Under the pieces are notes generated by a model. That model had not been told where the DNA came from, did not search any database, and saw only the letters and a list, made by a program, of their open reading frames with translations. DNA of 64,000 nucleotides from Macrococcus sp. DPC7161 (GTDB taxonomy: Bacteria; Bacillota; Bacilli; Staphylococcales; Staphylococcaceae), in assembly GCF_004117835.1 (NCBI RefSeq), contig NZ_SDSC01000003.1, forward strand, positions 186,001-250,000. The letters run 5' to 3'. Positions 37,814 to 46,989 of this stretch are shown one piece after another. A program made the position numbers and the translations under genes. Numbering within the stretch: the stretch's first letter is position 1; each line of letters starts with the position of its first letter.

Positions 37814-37841
37814 AAAACACATACACGTTGTGCATGTGTTT
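37814..37841 (-). terminator. terminator of the MetE-like gene
   Basis: Stem AAACACATGCAC/GTGTATGTGTTT (one mismatch) with T-rich sequence after it on the minus strand. Confidence 0.65.
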
Positions 37842-37853
37842 ATAAATATTCAT

Positions 37854-39002
37854 CTATAAATTATTCGGCCATACTTCTTCAGCGATACGTTTCACTAACT
37901 CAAGTTTCTTCCATTGGTCTTCTTCTGTTAATAAATTTCCTTCTTCAGTTGAAGCGAAGCCGCATTGTGGGCTTAGACTAAGTCTTTCTAATGGAATGTA
38001 TTTTGAAGCTTCTAATATTCTTTCCTTAATTGCATTTTCATCTTCAAGTTCAGGAAATTTAGAAGTGATCAAACCAAGGACCACTTTTTTATCGCCACTA
38101 ACCTTTGCTAACGGTTCAAATCCACCAGCACGGTCTGTATCATATTCTAAATAATATGTATCAACATTTTCTCTACCAAATAGATGATCTGCAACTTTAT
38201 CATACGGGCCGCTTGAAGCATAATCCGATTGATAGTTGCCTCGACAAACATGCGTATTTACAACTAAATCATCCGGTAAACCTTCAAGGACACGATTATT
38301 AATTTCAAGAAGTTCATCCTTTAATTGATCTAACGATTTATGCGTTCTGTTTCCTACGCCATGAATCTTTTGGACCGTTTCTTCTTTCAAATGTATACCC
38401 CAAGAACAGTCATCTAATTGAAGTAATCGACATCCTGCTTGATATAAATCATCAATCACCGTTTTGTAAGTTGATACAATATCATCAAATAATTCACGCT
38501 CATCTGGATACACCGCTTCTACCGACTCCTTCACACCAGGACGCGTCAGCTCAACCAAAAGTTGTGCAGGTGCAGGAATTGTTTGCTTTACAATCACATT
38601 GCTCGGTGCATGATTATAAACAAATTTGAAATCCTCAACAAAAGGGTGACGTTCACCACTAATCTTATCTATAAATTTCACACTATCAGCACGCGTTTCA
38701 ACCTTATTAAACAAATACCCTTGTTCAAGTAATTGCTGTTCAATACCATTAAAGCCAAAGAAAAAGTCTAAATGCCAATAGCTTCTTCTAAATTCACCAT
38801 CTGTTACAACGTTATAACCTAAGTGAATAAGTTTATTAATTAATAAAGAAATTTGTTGATCCTCAACCTCACGTAAAGCCTCCTTAGAAATCTCACCCTT
38901 CTTAAACTGCTCACGTGCTTGCTTTAAAGGAGCAGGTCTTAAGAAACTGCCTACGTAATCGAACTTTTGTAATTTTACTTTTTGATTTGTTTGTGTTGTC
39001 AT
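37854..39002 (-). CDS. MetE-like cobalamin-independent methyltransferase (YxjG/YxjH family)
   Basis: 382 residues, matching the C-terminal catalytic domain of MetE rather than the full ~750-residue enzyme. VGSFLRPAPLKQAR, VVTDGEFRR, LQLDDCSWG, NTHVCRGNY (zinc-ligand His and Cys) and SPQCGFAS (second Cys) are visible. YxjG/YxjH-type proteins are linked to methionine synthesis or salvage. A T-box leader with a probable AUG specifier controls it, in agreement with a methionine role. The methyl donor is not known. Confidence 0.87.
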   Translation of the reverse strand: MTTQTNQKVKLQKFDYVGSFLRPAPLKQAREQFKKGEISKEALREVEDQQISLLINKLIHLGYNVVTDGEFRRSYWHLDFFFGFNGIEQQLLEQGYLFNKVETRADSVKFIDKISGERHPFVEDFKFVYNHAPSNVIVKQTIPAPAQLLVELTRPGVKESVEAVYPDERELFDDIVSTYKTVIDDLYQAGCRLLQLDDCSWGIHLKEETVQKIHGVGNRTHKSLDQLKDELLEINNRVLEGLPDDLVVNTHVCRGNYQSDYASSGPYDKVADHLFGRENVDTYYLEYDTDRAGGFEPLAKVSGDKKVVLGLITSKFPELEDENAIKERILEASKYIPLERLSLSPQCGFASTEEGNLLTEEDQWKKLELVKRIAEEVWPNNL

Positions 39003-39079
39003 TGATAATTCCTCCAGTACCGTTAATTTGAAATTTCATAGCTATTACATACATGTCATACATATCAGATTCCATAAAA

Positions 39080-39350
39080 AAATCCCCACACTCCTTTAAT
39101 GTCTATTAAAGGGTGAAGAGACTCCACGGTACCACCTTTGTTCATGTAATTATCACTAATTACACCTCATTAAGTACTCAATAATGAATACTCTGGCATT
39201 GATAACGAGTGCCAAATCTCGACATCACCTACTAGAAAACATCGTTCAGATCGTGCAAAAGCGGCCATTTTTCGACAAAATTCAAATACTTCATCCCACC
39301 AACAGAAGCTCTCTTAAAAAATCCTTAAGTCTACTTTTCCTCTTTATAAG
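39080..39350 (-). promoter_or_regulatory. T-box riboswitch (probable Met) upstream of the MetE-like gene
   Basis: On the minus strand AAAGGTGGTACCGTGGA (39124-39140 region) is the T-box antiterminator sequence, with Stem I AGAGAGC and GGTGGG-type bases near 39295-39313. A terminator follows: CCCTTTAATAGACATTAAAGG then TTTTTTT, read here in two arms (39091-39116). In the specifier-loop region the codon ATG (complement of 39266-39268) fits methionine. Class certain, specifier assigned by eye. The segment up to 39428 holds nothing else. Confidence 0.9.
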
Positions 39351-39428
39351 CTTTGAATATTAAATTATTAACATTATAATCAGATTGTTTTGAATTGTCA
39401 AATAAATTTATAAATTAATAAATCCTTT

Positions 39429-39947
39429 TTAATTTAAATCCTTAACATCTATTTGAACCACGTATCCTTTTGAATCTAAAAATGTCGTATCTTGATCAAA
39501 TGGAGCTTTAGATTTCTTACCAAAATAATATTTAACTTGGCTATTATTGACATTAATTTTATTTAAAATGATTTTTTTACTATCATTTAAATCGAAATCT
39601 GTAGCAAGTACTTTCACTTTATACATGTTTTTATATGGATAAATTAAATATAGATTAAACTTTGGATTATAAGGCTTTTCATCTTGATCACACGAAACTA
39701 AAATTGCATTCATACCATTTTTCAAAGGGCGGTCTTGAGTAGCATAAATATCTTTATTCAATTGATATTGTCTTAAATCATCAATTGATAATTCATTACT
39801 ACTTAATTCCATTCTTTCAATATCAGCAATTTCTTCTTTCGTCTTTTTTACATCATTCATCTTAAAAGTATCGGTGAACAATAATATCATCACTGAAATA
39901 AAAATTAACAACAATAATCCAATAAAACTCTTGAATTTAGTATCCAT
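39429..39947 (-). CDS. membrane-anchored protein of unknown function
   Basis: 172 residues with one N-terminal membrane helix (FIGLLLLIFISVMILLF) and an external domain. It resembles the protein at 34469-34972 in length, layout and a YYxGxKxxxPF motif, so the two are likely paralogues. AAGGGG precedes the start. No functional motif seen. Confidence 0.65.
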   Translation of the reverse strand: MDTKFKSFIGLLLLIFISVMILLFTDTFKMNDVKKTKEEIADIERMELSSNELSIDDLRQYQLNKDIYATQDRPLKNGMNAILVSCDQDEKPYNPKFNLYLIYPYKNMYKVKVLATDFDLNDSKKIILNKINVNNSQVKYYFGKKSKAPFDQDTTFLDSKGYVVQIDVKDLN

Positions 39948-40098
39948 TACTAACCCCTTCTTTCGTAATCATTACAGTTATTATAATACAATGGCTAATT
40001 TATTAATATATCAATATTACAAAATTTCCTAAATAACATTGAATTTACAACTATATAACTGTAAAATAAAACAGACTTTAACAAAAAAGGAGTACATT

Positions 40099-41292
40099 AT
40101 GAATCGTATCAAAGTAGTAGACAGTTTAAGAGGATTTAGTTTATTCGGCATCTTATTAGCCAATTTATTAATCTTTCAGTACGGCATGCATGGCGCACAT
40201 TATCCTTATTTCTATAAACTCAATGCTTTCAATACAGCACTTGTAGAAATCGTTCAAACCTTTATTGTAGGTAGTTTCTTACCTATCTTTGCGATATTAT
40301 TTGGATTTGGTATTGTAAAAATGAGCGAAAGTTTAAACAGACGAGGATATAGAATAAAGCGTGCACTATTTAGAAGAGGCATCATTTTATTAACCATTGG
40401 CATAATACATGCACAATATTTCTTCCAAGGTGACATACTCTACTTATATGGCAGCAGCTTATTGCTAATATTCTGGATGACGAAATTTAGAATCAGAACA
40501 TATATCATTTCCATTATCGTGTGTATAGCACTTCTCATGGGTATTGGTATGCAATTACCTAAAGATACACTCAATAGTATCGATAATTCTATGGGTGCAT
40601 CATTTCTTACAGAAGAACAATATAACTTTTTAAAAGAAGAACTCAAAGTCATGAAAACAGGCACACTTGAAGAAAGATCCGCATTTACATCTGAATTCGA
40701 TGACCCTTTCTTTGACTTAGATGAAACTCAAATACTTATTATTATTCCATTAATCATCTTTTCAACATTACCACTATTTATCGTAGGGATGATATTTGCG
40801 AAAAATAGATTCTTTGAAACACCAAACACAAAAGTAAAAAAGATATACATATGGCTAACACCAGTATTTATCATCATAAAATATTTATCATTAAAAAATT
40901 CATCAAACGAATTCTTATCATCTATCAGCATATTCTCGATGGATTTACTAGCAGTATCATATATGTGTATATTCATAAAACTATATCATCAATATCACCA
41001 CAAAAAAATATTCAAACAATTTGAAGCAGTAGGTAAGTTATCATTAACAAACTATATACTACAATCCGTATTTCACAGCTTCATATACTACGGATCAGGC
41101 TTACAACGATTTGGTGACAGTAACTTTTTACTATCACTCATCATCGCCATAACATTCTTTATCTTACAACTTTATTTAAGCAGTCTTTACATCAAACATA
41201 TAAAAATTGGCCCATTAGAATACATCACAAGAGTCATCACCTATTGGACATTTAAGCCAAAGAAAATAAATAGAGCAATAGTTGAAAATTAA
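40099..41292 (+). CDS. DUF418 family membrane protein
   Basis: 397 residues with about eight to ten membrane segments. It begins IKVVDSLRGFSLFGILLANLLIF and ends with the DUF418 domain (FEAVGKLSLTNYILQSVFHSFIYYG and GPLEYITRVITYW). This is typical of DUF418 proteins (YeiB/YxaH-like), related to acyltransferase-type membrane proteins but of unknown activity. The ATG at 40099 has AAAAGGAG upstream; an in-frame extension to 40039 lacks a site. Confidence 0.85.
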   Translation: MNRIKVVDSLRGFSLFGILLANLLIFQYGMHGAHYPYFYKLNAFNTALVEIVQTFIVGSFLPIFAILFGFGIVKMSESLNRRGYRIKRALFRRGIILLTIGIIHAQYFFQGDILYLYGSSLLLIFWMTKFRIRTYIISIIVCIALLMGIGMQLPKDTLNSIDNSMGASFLTEEQYNFLKEELKVMKTGTLEERSAFTSEFDDPFFDLDETQILIIIPLIIFSTLPLFIVGMIFAKNRFFETPNTKVKKIYIWLTPVFIIIKYLSLKNSSNEFLSSISIFSMDLLAVSYMCIFIKLYHQYHHKKIFKQFEAVGKLSLTNYILQSVFHSFIYYGSGLQRFGDSNFLLSLIIAITFFILQLYLSSLYIKHIKIGPLEYITRVITYWTFKPKKINRAIVEN

Positions 41293-41402
41293 GGTGAGAT
41301 TAAGGGTAATTTCTTAAGAACCATTGTAAAATAGGATTAGTTATAAAAATACTTTATATGTAAAAATAAATTCGATTTGTATTGAAATCAATGGGGGAAA
41401 TT

Positions 41403-41594
41403 ATGAAAATATTAAATGGCATCTTCTTTGCACTAACCATTCTGTTCTTTGGACTACTCGTTTCAACCTATTTTGGCAATCATTATTTCGATGGCAATAA
41501 CAGAATCATTATTTATATTGGATTCTTTGGTTCACTGATAATTTCAAATATATTAGATCGAAAAATTAAAAAAGCAAAACTTGATAGTAAATAA
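41403..41594 (+). CDS. small two-helix membrane protein
   Basis: 63 residues: two hydrophobic segments (ILNGIFFALTILFFGLLV and IIIYIGFFGSLIISNIL) and a lysine-rich tail. GGGGG lies 6 bases before the ATG. A longer in-frame reading from a TTG at 41382 is less likely. Function unknown. Confidence 0.6.
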   Translation: MKILNGIFFALTILFFGLLVSTYFGNHYFDGNNRIIIYIGFFGSLIISNILDRKIKKAKLDSK

Positions 41595-41598
41595 AAAC

Positions 41599-41634
41599 AA
41601 AGAACGATCTCAAAAATTTTGAGATCGTTCTTTA
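41599..41634. terminator. bidirectional terminator
   Basis: Arms AAAGAACGATCTCAAAA and TTTTGAGATCGTTCTTT between convergent small membrane protein genes. Confidence 0.85.
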
Positions 41635-41958
41635 TTCATACTGATTATATTTAGGTAATCTTTTAAAGAAAATAGTAATAACCAATCCGACTATCAAACC
41701 ACAAAATATTCTAAACAAGAAGTGATCAATTTGAGTGAAAGCAATCATAAAGACTAAACTGTAAACATAATGCATCAAAAGAAATCGCCAATAATCTTTA
41801 CCATCAATCATGTAGTCCTTTTTCTCCCACAAAAAGATAAAAAGAATTAACAAATCAATAACAATCAAAAACTCCACACCACTACCTGATACACTTGGGA
41901 ATATAAATGCATAGAACCCATTAACAAATAATAAAATCGCAAAGAACAAATAATTCAT
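41632..41958 (-). CDS. small integral membrane protein
   Basis: 108 residues with about four hydrophobic segments (YLFFAILLFVNGFYAFIF, FLIVIDLLILFIFLW, LLMHYVYSLVFMIAF, IFCGLIVGLVITIFF). AGGGGTGA precedes the ATG at 41958; an in-frame start at 42003 would overlap the upstream gene. Follows the membrane-anchored gene at 41969 by 10 bases, so the two form an operon. Function unknown. Confidence 0.62.
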   Translation of the reverse strand: MNYLFFAILLFVNGFYAFIFPSVSGSGVEFLIVIDLLILFIFLWEKKDYMIDGKDYWRFLLMHYVYSLVFMIAFTQIDHFLFRIFCGLIVGLVITIFFKRLPKYNQYE

Positions 41959-41968
41959 CCAGTCACCC

Positions 41969-42538
41969 CTAATCCCTCGGTTTAACACCAACATAAGTGC
42001 CATGATCCTTTAAATAAAAAACAAAGTCACAACGAACACCAGGAATCCTATGTTTAGATACCACAAAATCATAACTCAAATCATGAATTAACTGCATAAA
42101 GACGAGTTCTTTATTAGAATTATGTTCAAAATTAGAATGTCTAGAATTGCCATCTACAAACAGTTTATATTTATCATCAACTTGTTCAATAAAAAAAGGA
42201 GAAAGATTAATACGTGTTGGATGATCATTAGCATACTTAAAAGAAATAAAACCAGGAGAAATCATTAAATGTTTCGCACGATCACGTGACGTGATATAAA
42301 CCTTATGAGAAACAATATCCTTACCTTCCTTATTCACAAACGCCTCACCAAACGCATCAGCCGCTTCTTGAGGAGAATCATATAACTCTCCATCCACCTT
42401 CATAGGCAATTGAGCATAGAATACATCAACATCAGGCTTATCAAAATGATTTACCCTATCATATTCCCACCAAACAATAAAACCAATAATAATAGCCACA
42501 ACACAAAGCAACCATAACCCTTTTTTCTTTAAACTCAT
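41969..42538 (-). CDS. membrane-anchored protein of unknown function
   Basis: 189 residues: N-terminal helix (LWLLCVVAIIIGFIVWW) and an external domain of about 165 residues with segments QEAADAFGEAFVNKEGKD and LFVDGNSRHSNFEH. No recognised family. It lies immediately downstream of the restriction-modification operon (107 bases gap, nothing seen in it apart from the AGGGG site), and is followed by a small membrane protein gene. Confidence 0.62.
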   Translation of the reverse strand: MSLKKKGLWLLCVVAIIIGFIVWWEYDRVNHFDKPDVDVFYAQLPMKVDGELYDSPQEAADAFGEAFVNKEGKDIVSHKVYITSRDRAKHLMISPGFISFKYANDHPTRINLSPFFIEQVDDKYKLFVDGNSRHSNFEHNSNKELVFMQLIHDLSYDFVVSKHRIPGVRCDFVFYLKDHGTYVGVKPRD

Positions 42539-42645
42539 TATATATCCCCTTAAAAGTTGTTATTCTTATAAAATATATTATAAGGAAATATTGAGCAAAT
42601 TGGAAGATGATAGGAAAAATGAGTTTGATAATTTTTTACAAAGAA

Positions 42646-43938
42646 TTATTTTAGATATAATTCCATAAGATATTTTATTTGAAAATATTGTTCAGATATT
42701 TTCATATCAGTATTCATTTCATCTCTATTATATATAGAATTAAATAAAAAATGAGTTCTTTTATTCTTTTCATCGTCCATCTCACGCTCAGTAGGTAAGA
42801 GTAATAAATTGTACGTTTTAATTGTTTCATTTATTTTTACTTGATCGTGTTTAGATAAGAAATAATATGAAGCTTGTTTATAGTTTAAACCCTTAATCTC
42901 GTTATAATACTTGGCATCTAATATCAACTTGTATCCCTCTGAGACATAATAATAATCAGGCTCAAGTTTATAATTAGTTCCTGTAGATTTCATATCAACA
43001 ATTAAGCTTCCTTTTTTGAATGACTTTCTTTCACTATTTTTAATATCATTAAACATTAAAAATCCGTCTTCATCCATCTCCTCAAAATAATTCTCTAAAT
43101 AATTTTCAAGGATTTTTTCCCAAACTAAATTAAAAGTTTTAATAGATAATTTAATTGTTTTATTTCCAACATTTTCATGATTAAAGAAGTCAATTAAATT
43201 CAATATCAGTTTTCTTTGAGAATCCTTAAATGTTTTGTTTAACTCTTCTCTTAAATGCACAACTATTTTATTTCTATTTTCCCAATTTATTTCTTTATAT
43301 TTATAGTCTATTTTATCTAAATTTAAAAATATTGATAGCTTATCAATTGTAGAGTTAATTGCATAGGCCATACATTCACTAATAAAAACTGTATTATTTT
43401 TATTTTTATCAACAACAAATGGAGAATATATAATATTTCTTTTAGATAATATTATGGGTGATTTCTTAATGGTTTTATTCCAATTTATTTTTCCACTTAA
43501 ACCAAACTTGCTCTCTTTTTCTTCATTATAAAAAAGACCAAACTTTTTATAATATTCATATATATCAAAAAAAGCCTTCATTGGATAATTCTCATTTATT
43601 TCTTTATTTAGACCTATTGAAGCTATTGATTTATCTAATGAACTTTTTCTAATATTATTAAATAATAACTTCATATAATATTTTATTTTTTTTAGATTTT
43701 CCTCTTGATAATAGTTTAATGATTCAATTTCCTCTTCATTGAAAAAGTGTTTTGGAAAACTAATAATTATATTTTCTTCATTAATTATAAAACCAACAAA
43801 ATTAGTTATTAATTTATTATCAAATTCTTTAAAATCCTCATATCCAAATGAATTTCTAAATTGTTTTTCAAATGATTTACTTACTGAAATACCATCTTGA
43901 ATAATATAAAAATTATATTTATTCACTTTCTCCACCAT
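42646..43938 (-). CDS. LlaJI-type restriction endonuclease subunit (McrC-like, R2)
   Basis: 430 residues with a PD-(D/E)xK nuclease core near the C-terminus: LEPDYYY (Asp328), then LILDAKYYN (Asp341, Lys343). This is the McrC/LlaJI R2 arrangement. It would cut DNA as partner of the AAA+ NTPase encoded just upstream, overlapping it by 20 bases. AT content is higher than in neighbours. It is the last gene of the four-gene restriction-modification operon. Subunit naming follows LlaJI of Lactococcus lactis. Confidence 0.82.
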   Translation of the reverse strand: MVEKVNKYNFYIIQDGISVSKSFEKQFRNSFGYEDFKEFDNKLITNFVGFIINEENIIISFPKHFFNEEEIESLNYYQEENLKKIKYYMKLLFNNIRKSSLDKSIASIGLNKEINENYPMKAFFDIYEYYKKFGLFYNEEKESKFGLSGKINWNKTIKKSPIILSKRNIIYSPFVVDKNKNNTVFISECMAYAINSTIDKLSIFLNLDKIDYKYKEINWENRNKIVVHLREELNKTFKDSQRKLILNLIDFFNHENVGNKTIKLSIKTFNLVWEKILENYLENYFEEMDEDGFLMFNDIKNSERKSFKKGSLIVDMKSTGTNYKLEPDYYYVSEGYKLILDAKYYNEIKGLNYKQASYYFLSKHDQVKINETIKTYNLLLLPTEREMDDEKNKRTHFLFNSIYNRDEMNTDMKISEQYFQIKYLMELYLK

Positions 43939-45745
43939 GTTTGCTTACATGAGATAATTCCAATTCTAAAAATCTTTTAAATTCCTTTGAAAATAATTCA
44001 TTTGGTTTATCTTTATCATCATTAAAACACGAGTATGCCTGGCTAAAACTATTAATATCTTTATCAAACAAAGAAATTTCAGAGTACGAAGCACCCTTAA
44101 TATCATTCCATAAATATTGTAATAACTTATTTTTTATCTGATTATCATTATATTTTTTATACTCAGGTATAGGGTCACCATTACTATCTAATTTGAACTT
44201 TAAGAAAAATTGTCCTAATTGTTTATCTTCTGATAATGCTAATCCTTCGTTACTATCACTAACTATAAATTTGTTTAAAGCTTTGATAAAAGTAGTCCAA
44301 CTATATTCTTCACCTAAAATTGAAAACTGATAATCATTTAAATATTTTGTTTTTGATTCGTTTTCAATTAACTTATTAGCATCAACATATTCAAATTCAA
44401 ACCTTCTCTTGAAAGCAGTATCCATAACAAATACGTTTTGATCACTAGTATTTACCGTTCCAACGATAAATAAATTTCTCGGAATGTACAATTTTTCAAT
44501 AACCTTATTTTCTAATTTTTTATTAATGTAATTAGTTATAAGTGAGTTGTTGATTCTATATTCACTTTCTCCATTCTCATCTCTATCTAATAATTGGAAC
44601 AAATCACCAAATACAGCTGCAACATTTGCTCTACTCATTTCTTCTAAAATAAGAAAAACAGGTTCATTTTCTTTTTCATATGCTCTTAACACAGAATCAG
44701 TAAAAACTTGTGGAACAAAATCATATTGAATTGAATTAGATCCATCATTTTCTTCTTTTACTATTGGCATAACTTGACCAACAAAGTCATGATAAGAATA
44801 CTCAGGGTGTAATGTAGTTCTGAAAACATTCGGGTGATTTTCTTTATCACTATAGGAAGGTATACCATTTGATTTTATAAATTCTTTAATGTTATATGAT
44901 TTACCTGTTCCCGGTGCTCCAAAATAAATAATGTTATTACCCAATGTATCTAGTTCTAATTTTTCTTCTTCACCCATACCATAAAATACTCTTGTTAATA
45001 AATTAAAATACATCGAATTTTCTACTTTAGTAATATATGATGCATAATTCTCTTGATTTAATAGGTATTCCTTTACTTCTTCTTTATTAGCATTTTGGTA
45101 TTTTAAATTGCACATTTCCAAAATTAAATGTGAACTAAATGGTTTATTAATTTCTAGGTTTTTATTTTCATTTATTCTAAAAAAATATGTACTATTTAGA
45201 AAATTATAAAGTTGTCCAATAGATTGAATATAATTCGAGTCATTTATATCTACATTTGAATTTACATGATACAAATTAATTAATTCAGATTTGCTAACTT
45301 CAGTTTTGTTTTGTTCTAATAGATACTTTGCTAGTTCATATAAAGGATGTAAATAGCCATAGTCTTTTATATACTCAAAACAATTTAAACAAAATCTACT
45401 TACAAGGTCTCTAATAGTAGTTTTACCGTAAAAGACTTCCCATGCAACATTACTTAAATCTAAATTACTATTTTTCCATATACCAACTTCTAAGCCAATT
45501 GTGTATTGTCGCTCAAATTGTTTATAAGTATTTTCATCATTACCATATGAACCTTTCCCCTTTTTTTGATTCATTTCAAAGTAATATTTTATTTTATCCG
45601 AAATCACCATTTTTTTATCAGATTCATTATCTAATTCAGTCCATGCTGATGCCATTATAAAAGAAAGTAATTTCTCATTTATTTGAGTTCTTGCAACTCT
45701 ATCAAAATATAAATATTTTTTATCTTCTTTACCAATCAACCCCAT
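43919..45745 (-). CDS. McrB-like AAA+ NTPase restriction subunit (R1)
   Basis: 608 residues. Walker A GAPGTGKS at residues 276-283, Walker B FLILEEMSRANVAAVFGDLFQLLDRD, and IVGTVNTSDQNVFVMDTAFKRRFEF with the sensor/arginine region, all as in McrB GTPases. The N-terminal ~250 residues would recognise DNA. McrB-type motors translocate on DNA and activate the nuclease partner (McrC-like, next gene). It follows the second methyltransferase after 14 bases. Confidence 0.87.
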   Translation of the reverse strand: MGLIGKEDKKYLYFDRVARTQINEKLLSFIMASAWTELDNESDKKMVISDKIKYYFEMNQKKGKGSYGNDENTYKQFERQYTIGLEVGIWKNSNLDLSNVAWEVFYGKTTIRDLVSRFCLNCFEYIKDYGYLHPLYELAKYLLEQNKTEVSKSELINLYHVNSNVDINDSNYIQSIGQLYNFLNSTYFFRINENKNLEINKPFSSHLILEMCNLKYQNANKEEVKEYLLNQENYASYITKVENSMYFNLLTRVFYGMGEEEKLELDTLGNNIIYFGAPGTGKSYNIKEFIKSNGIPSYSDKENHPNVFRTTLHPEYSYHDFVGQVMPIVKEENDGSNSIQYDFVPQVFTDSVLRAYEKENEPVFLILEEMSRANVAAVFGDLFQLLDRDENGESEYRINNSLITNYINKKLENKVIEKLYIPRNLFIVGTVNTSDQNVFVMDTAFKRRFEFEYVDANKLIENESKTKYLNDYQFSILGEEYSWTTFIKALNKFIVSDSNEGLALSEDKQLGQFFLKFKLDSNGDPIPEYKKYNDNQIKNKLLQYLWNDIKGASYSEISLFDKDINSFSQAYSCFNDDKDKPNELFSKEFKRFLELELSHVSKHGGESE

Positions 45746-45759
45746 TGTGTCCTCTCCTT

Positions 45760-46989
45760 TTATAATTCTAATAACTCTAAAATCGCTAAAGATAATCTTC
45801 TAGCAAATTCCGGTGGCACAGCATTTCCAATCATTTTATATTGATTTCCTCTAGTAGATAAAAATTCAAAGTCATCAGGAAAAGATTGTAATCTTGCAGC
45901 CTCTCGTACTGTTAATGTTCTTTTTTGTTCTGGATCATAATGAATAAATCTTAATCCATCTTTATGCAGATGCGCTGTTATTGTAGTACTTGGCATATCT
46001 TTTCTAAGAACGTGATATTTATGCACCTTTGAATTTCCTCCAGTTGCTTTATTATAAATCTCATTTAGTTTATCAGCTTTTTGAAATTGGTTCTTACCAG
46101 AATAGATATCCTCTGTTAATAAACCAAATATCTCAACATCACGTGAATTTTGATATCGTGCAACATGCCCCCAATTAGGATCAAGATTTTTTGGCAGTGA
46201 ATGAGACTGTTTTCCAATACCATTTATAAAAATTTCGTTTTTTAATGGATATAGTGGGGGCAAATCATCAATAGCATCAAATACAGTTTTAATATTTCTT
46301 TCTTTGTACTTTGTCAAAATATTATCATAGAAATGAATTAATTTTTTTTGGATTTCTTCTGATGAAGTATTTGTTTTTTTCATTCCTACCAAAATAACAC
46401 GCTTTCTATTTTGAGGAACTCCATATTCGCTCATATTTATTAATGCATGATTTTTAATATCTTCTACAATTTCATAATTAATTTTATTTACATCTTTTCT
46501 TATTAAATCAACAATAGGTGTACCATCAGGCATAGCTGAAAGCATTCCAGGAACATTTTCAAAAACAAATAGTTCTGGTTGATATCTTTCTACTGTCTTT
46601 AGGTAATATTCAAATAAATAATTGCGATAATCATTTTTCATTCCATATTTATCTTTTGTTCGACCAGCTTGTGAATACGCTTGGCAAGGTGGCCCTCCAA
46701 TTATCACATCGGTTTGATTTTTAGCAAAAAAATCTAATCCAAATGAATAACCGAATTTTTCATCAGTAAATCCTTCAAATAATTCTTCAGTTCTTTGCAT
46801 ATCAAACCATATGACACTTTGATCTGCATCTGATATTTTCCATTTTGTCTTTAAACGATGTCTAAGCGTTTCTATTGGTGCCTTTTCCCATTCAACTGAA
46901 GCCACTGGATGGTACATTCCAGATTGAAGAAAGCCTTCTAACAATCCTCCAGCACCTGAAAATAAATCAACTACATTATATTTTTTCAT
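45760..46989 (-). CDS. DNA (cytosine-5) methyltransferase (M2)
   Basis: 409 residues with the full C5-methyltransferase motif order: VVDLFSGAGGL (I), GGPPCQAYSQAGR with catalytic Cys102 (IV), FENVPGML (VI), NRKRVILVG (VIII), RLQSFPDDFEF (IX) and GNAVPPEFA (X). A target-recognition region lies about 225-335. Paired with a second C5 methyltransferase, as needed when the recognition site is asymmetric and each strand requires its own enzyme. Overlaps the first methyltransferase gene by 14 bases. Confidence 0.95.
   Translation of the reverse strand: MKKYNVVDLFSGAGGLLEGFLQSGMYHPVASVEWEKAPIETLRHRLKTKWKISDADQSVIWFDMQRTEELFEGFTDEKFGYSFGLDFFAKNQTDVIIGGPPCQAYSQAGRTKDKYGMKNDYRNYLFEYYLKTVERYQPELFVFENVPGMLSAMPDGTPIVDLIRKDVNKINYEIVEDIKNHALINMSEYGVPQNRKRVILVGMKKTNTSSEEIQKKLIHFYDNILTKYKERNIKTVFDAIDDLPPLYPLKNEIFINGIGKQSHSLPKNLDPNWGHVARYQNSRDVEIFGLLTEDIYSGKNQFQKADKLNEIYNKATGGNSKVHKYHVLRKDMPSTTITAHLHKDGLRFIHYDPEQKRTLTVREAARLQSFPDDFEFLSTRGNQYKMIGNAVPPEFARRLSLAILELLEL

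Noticed and set aside
42539-42645. Insertion sequence or integrase flanking the restriction operon
   Set aside because: No transposase or integrase reading frame and no clear direct repeats at the two edges.
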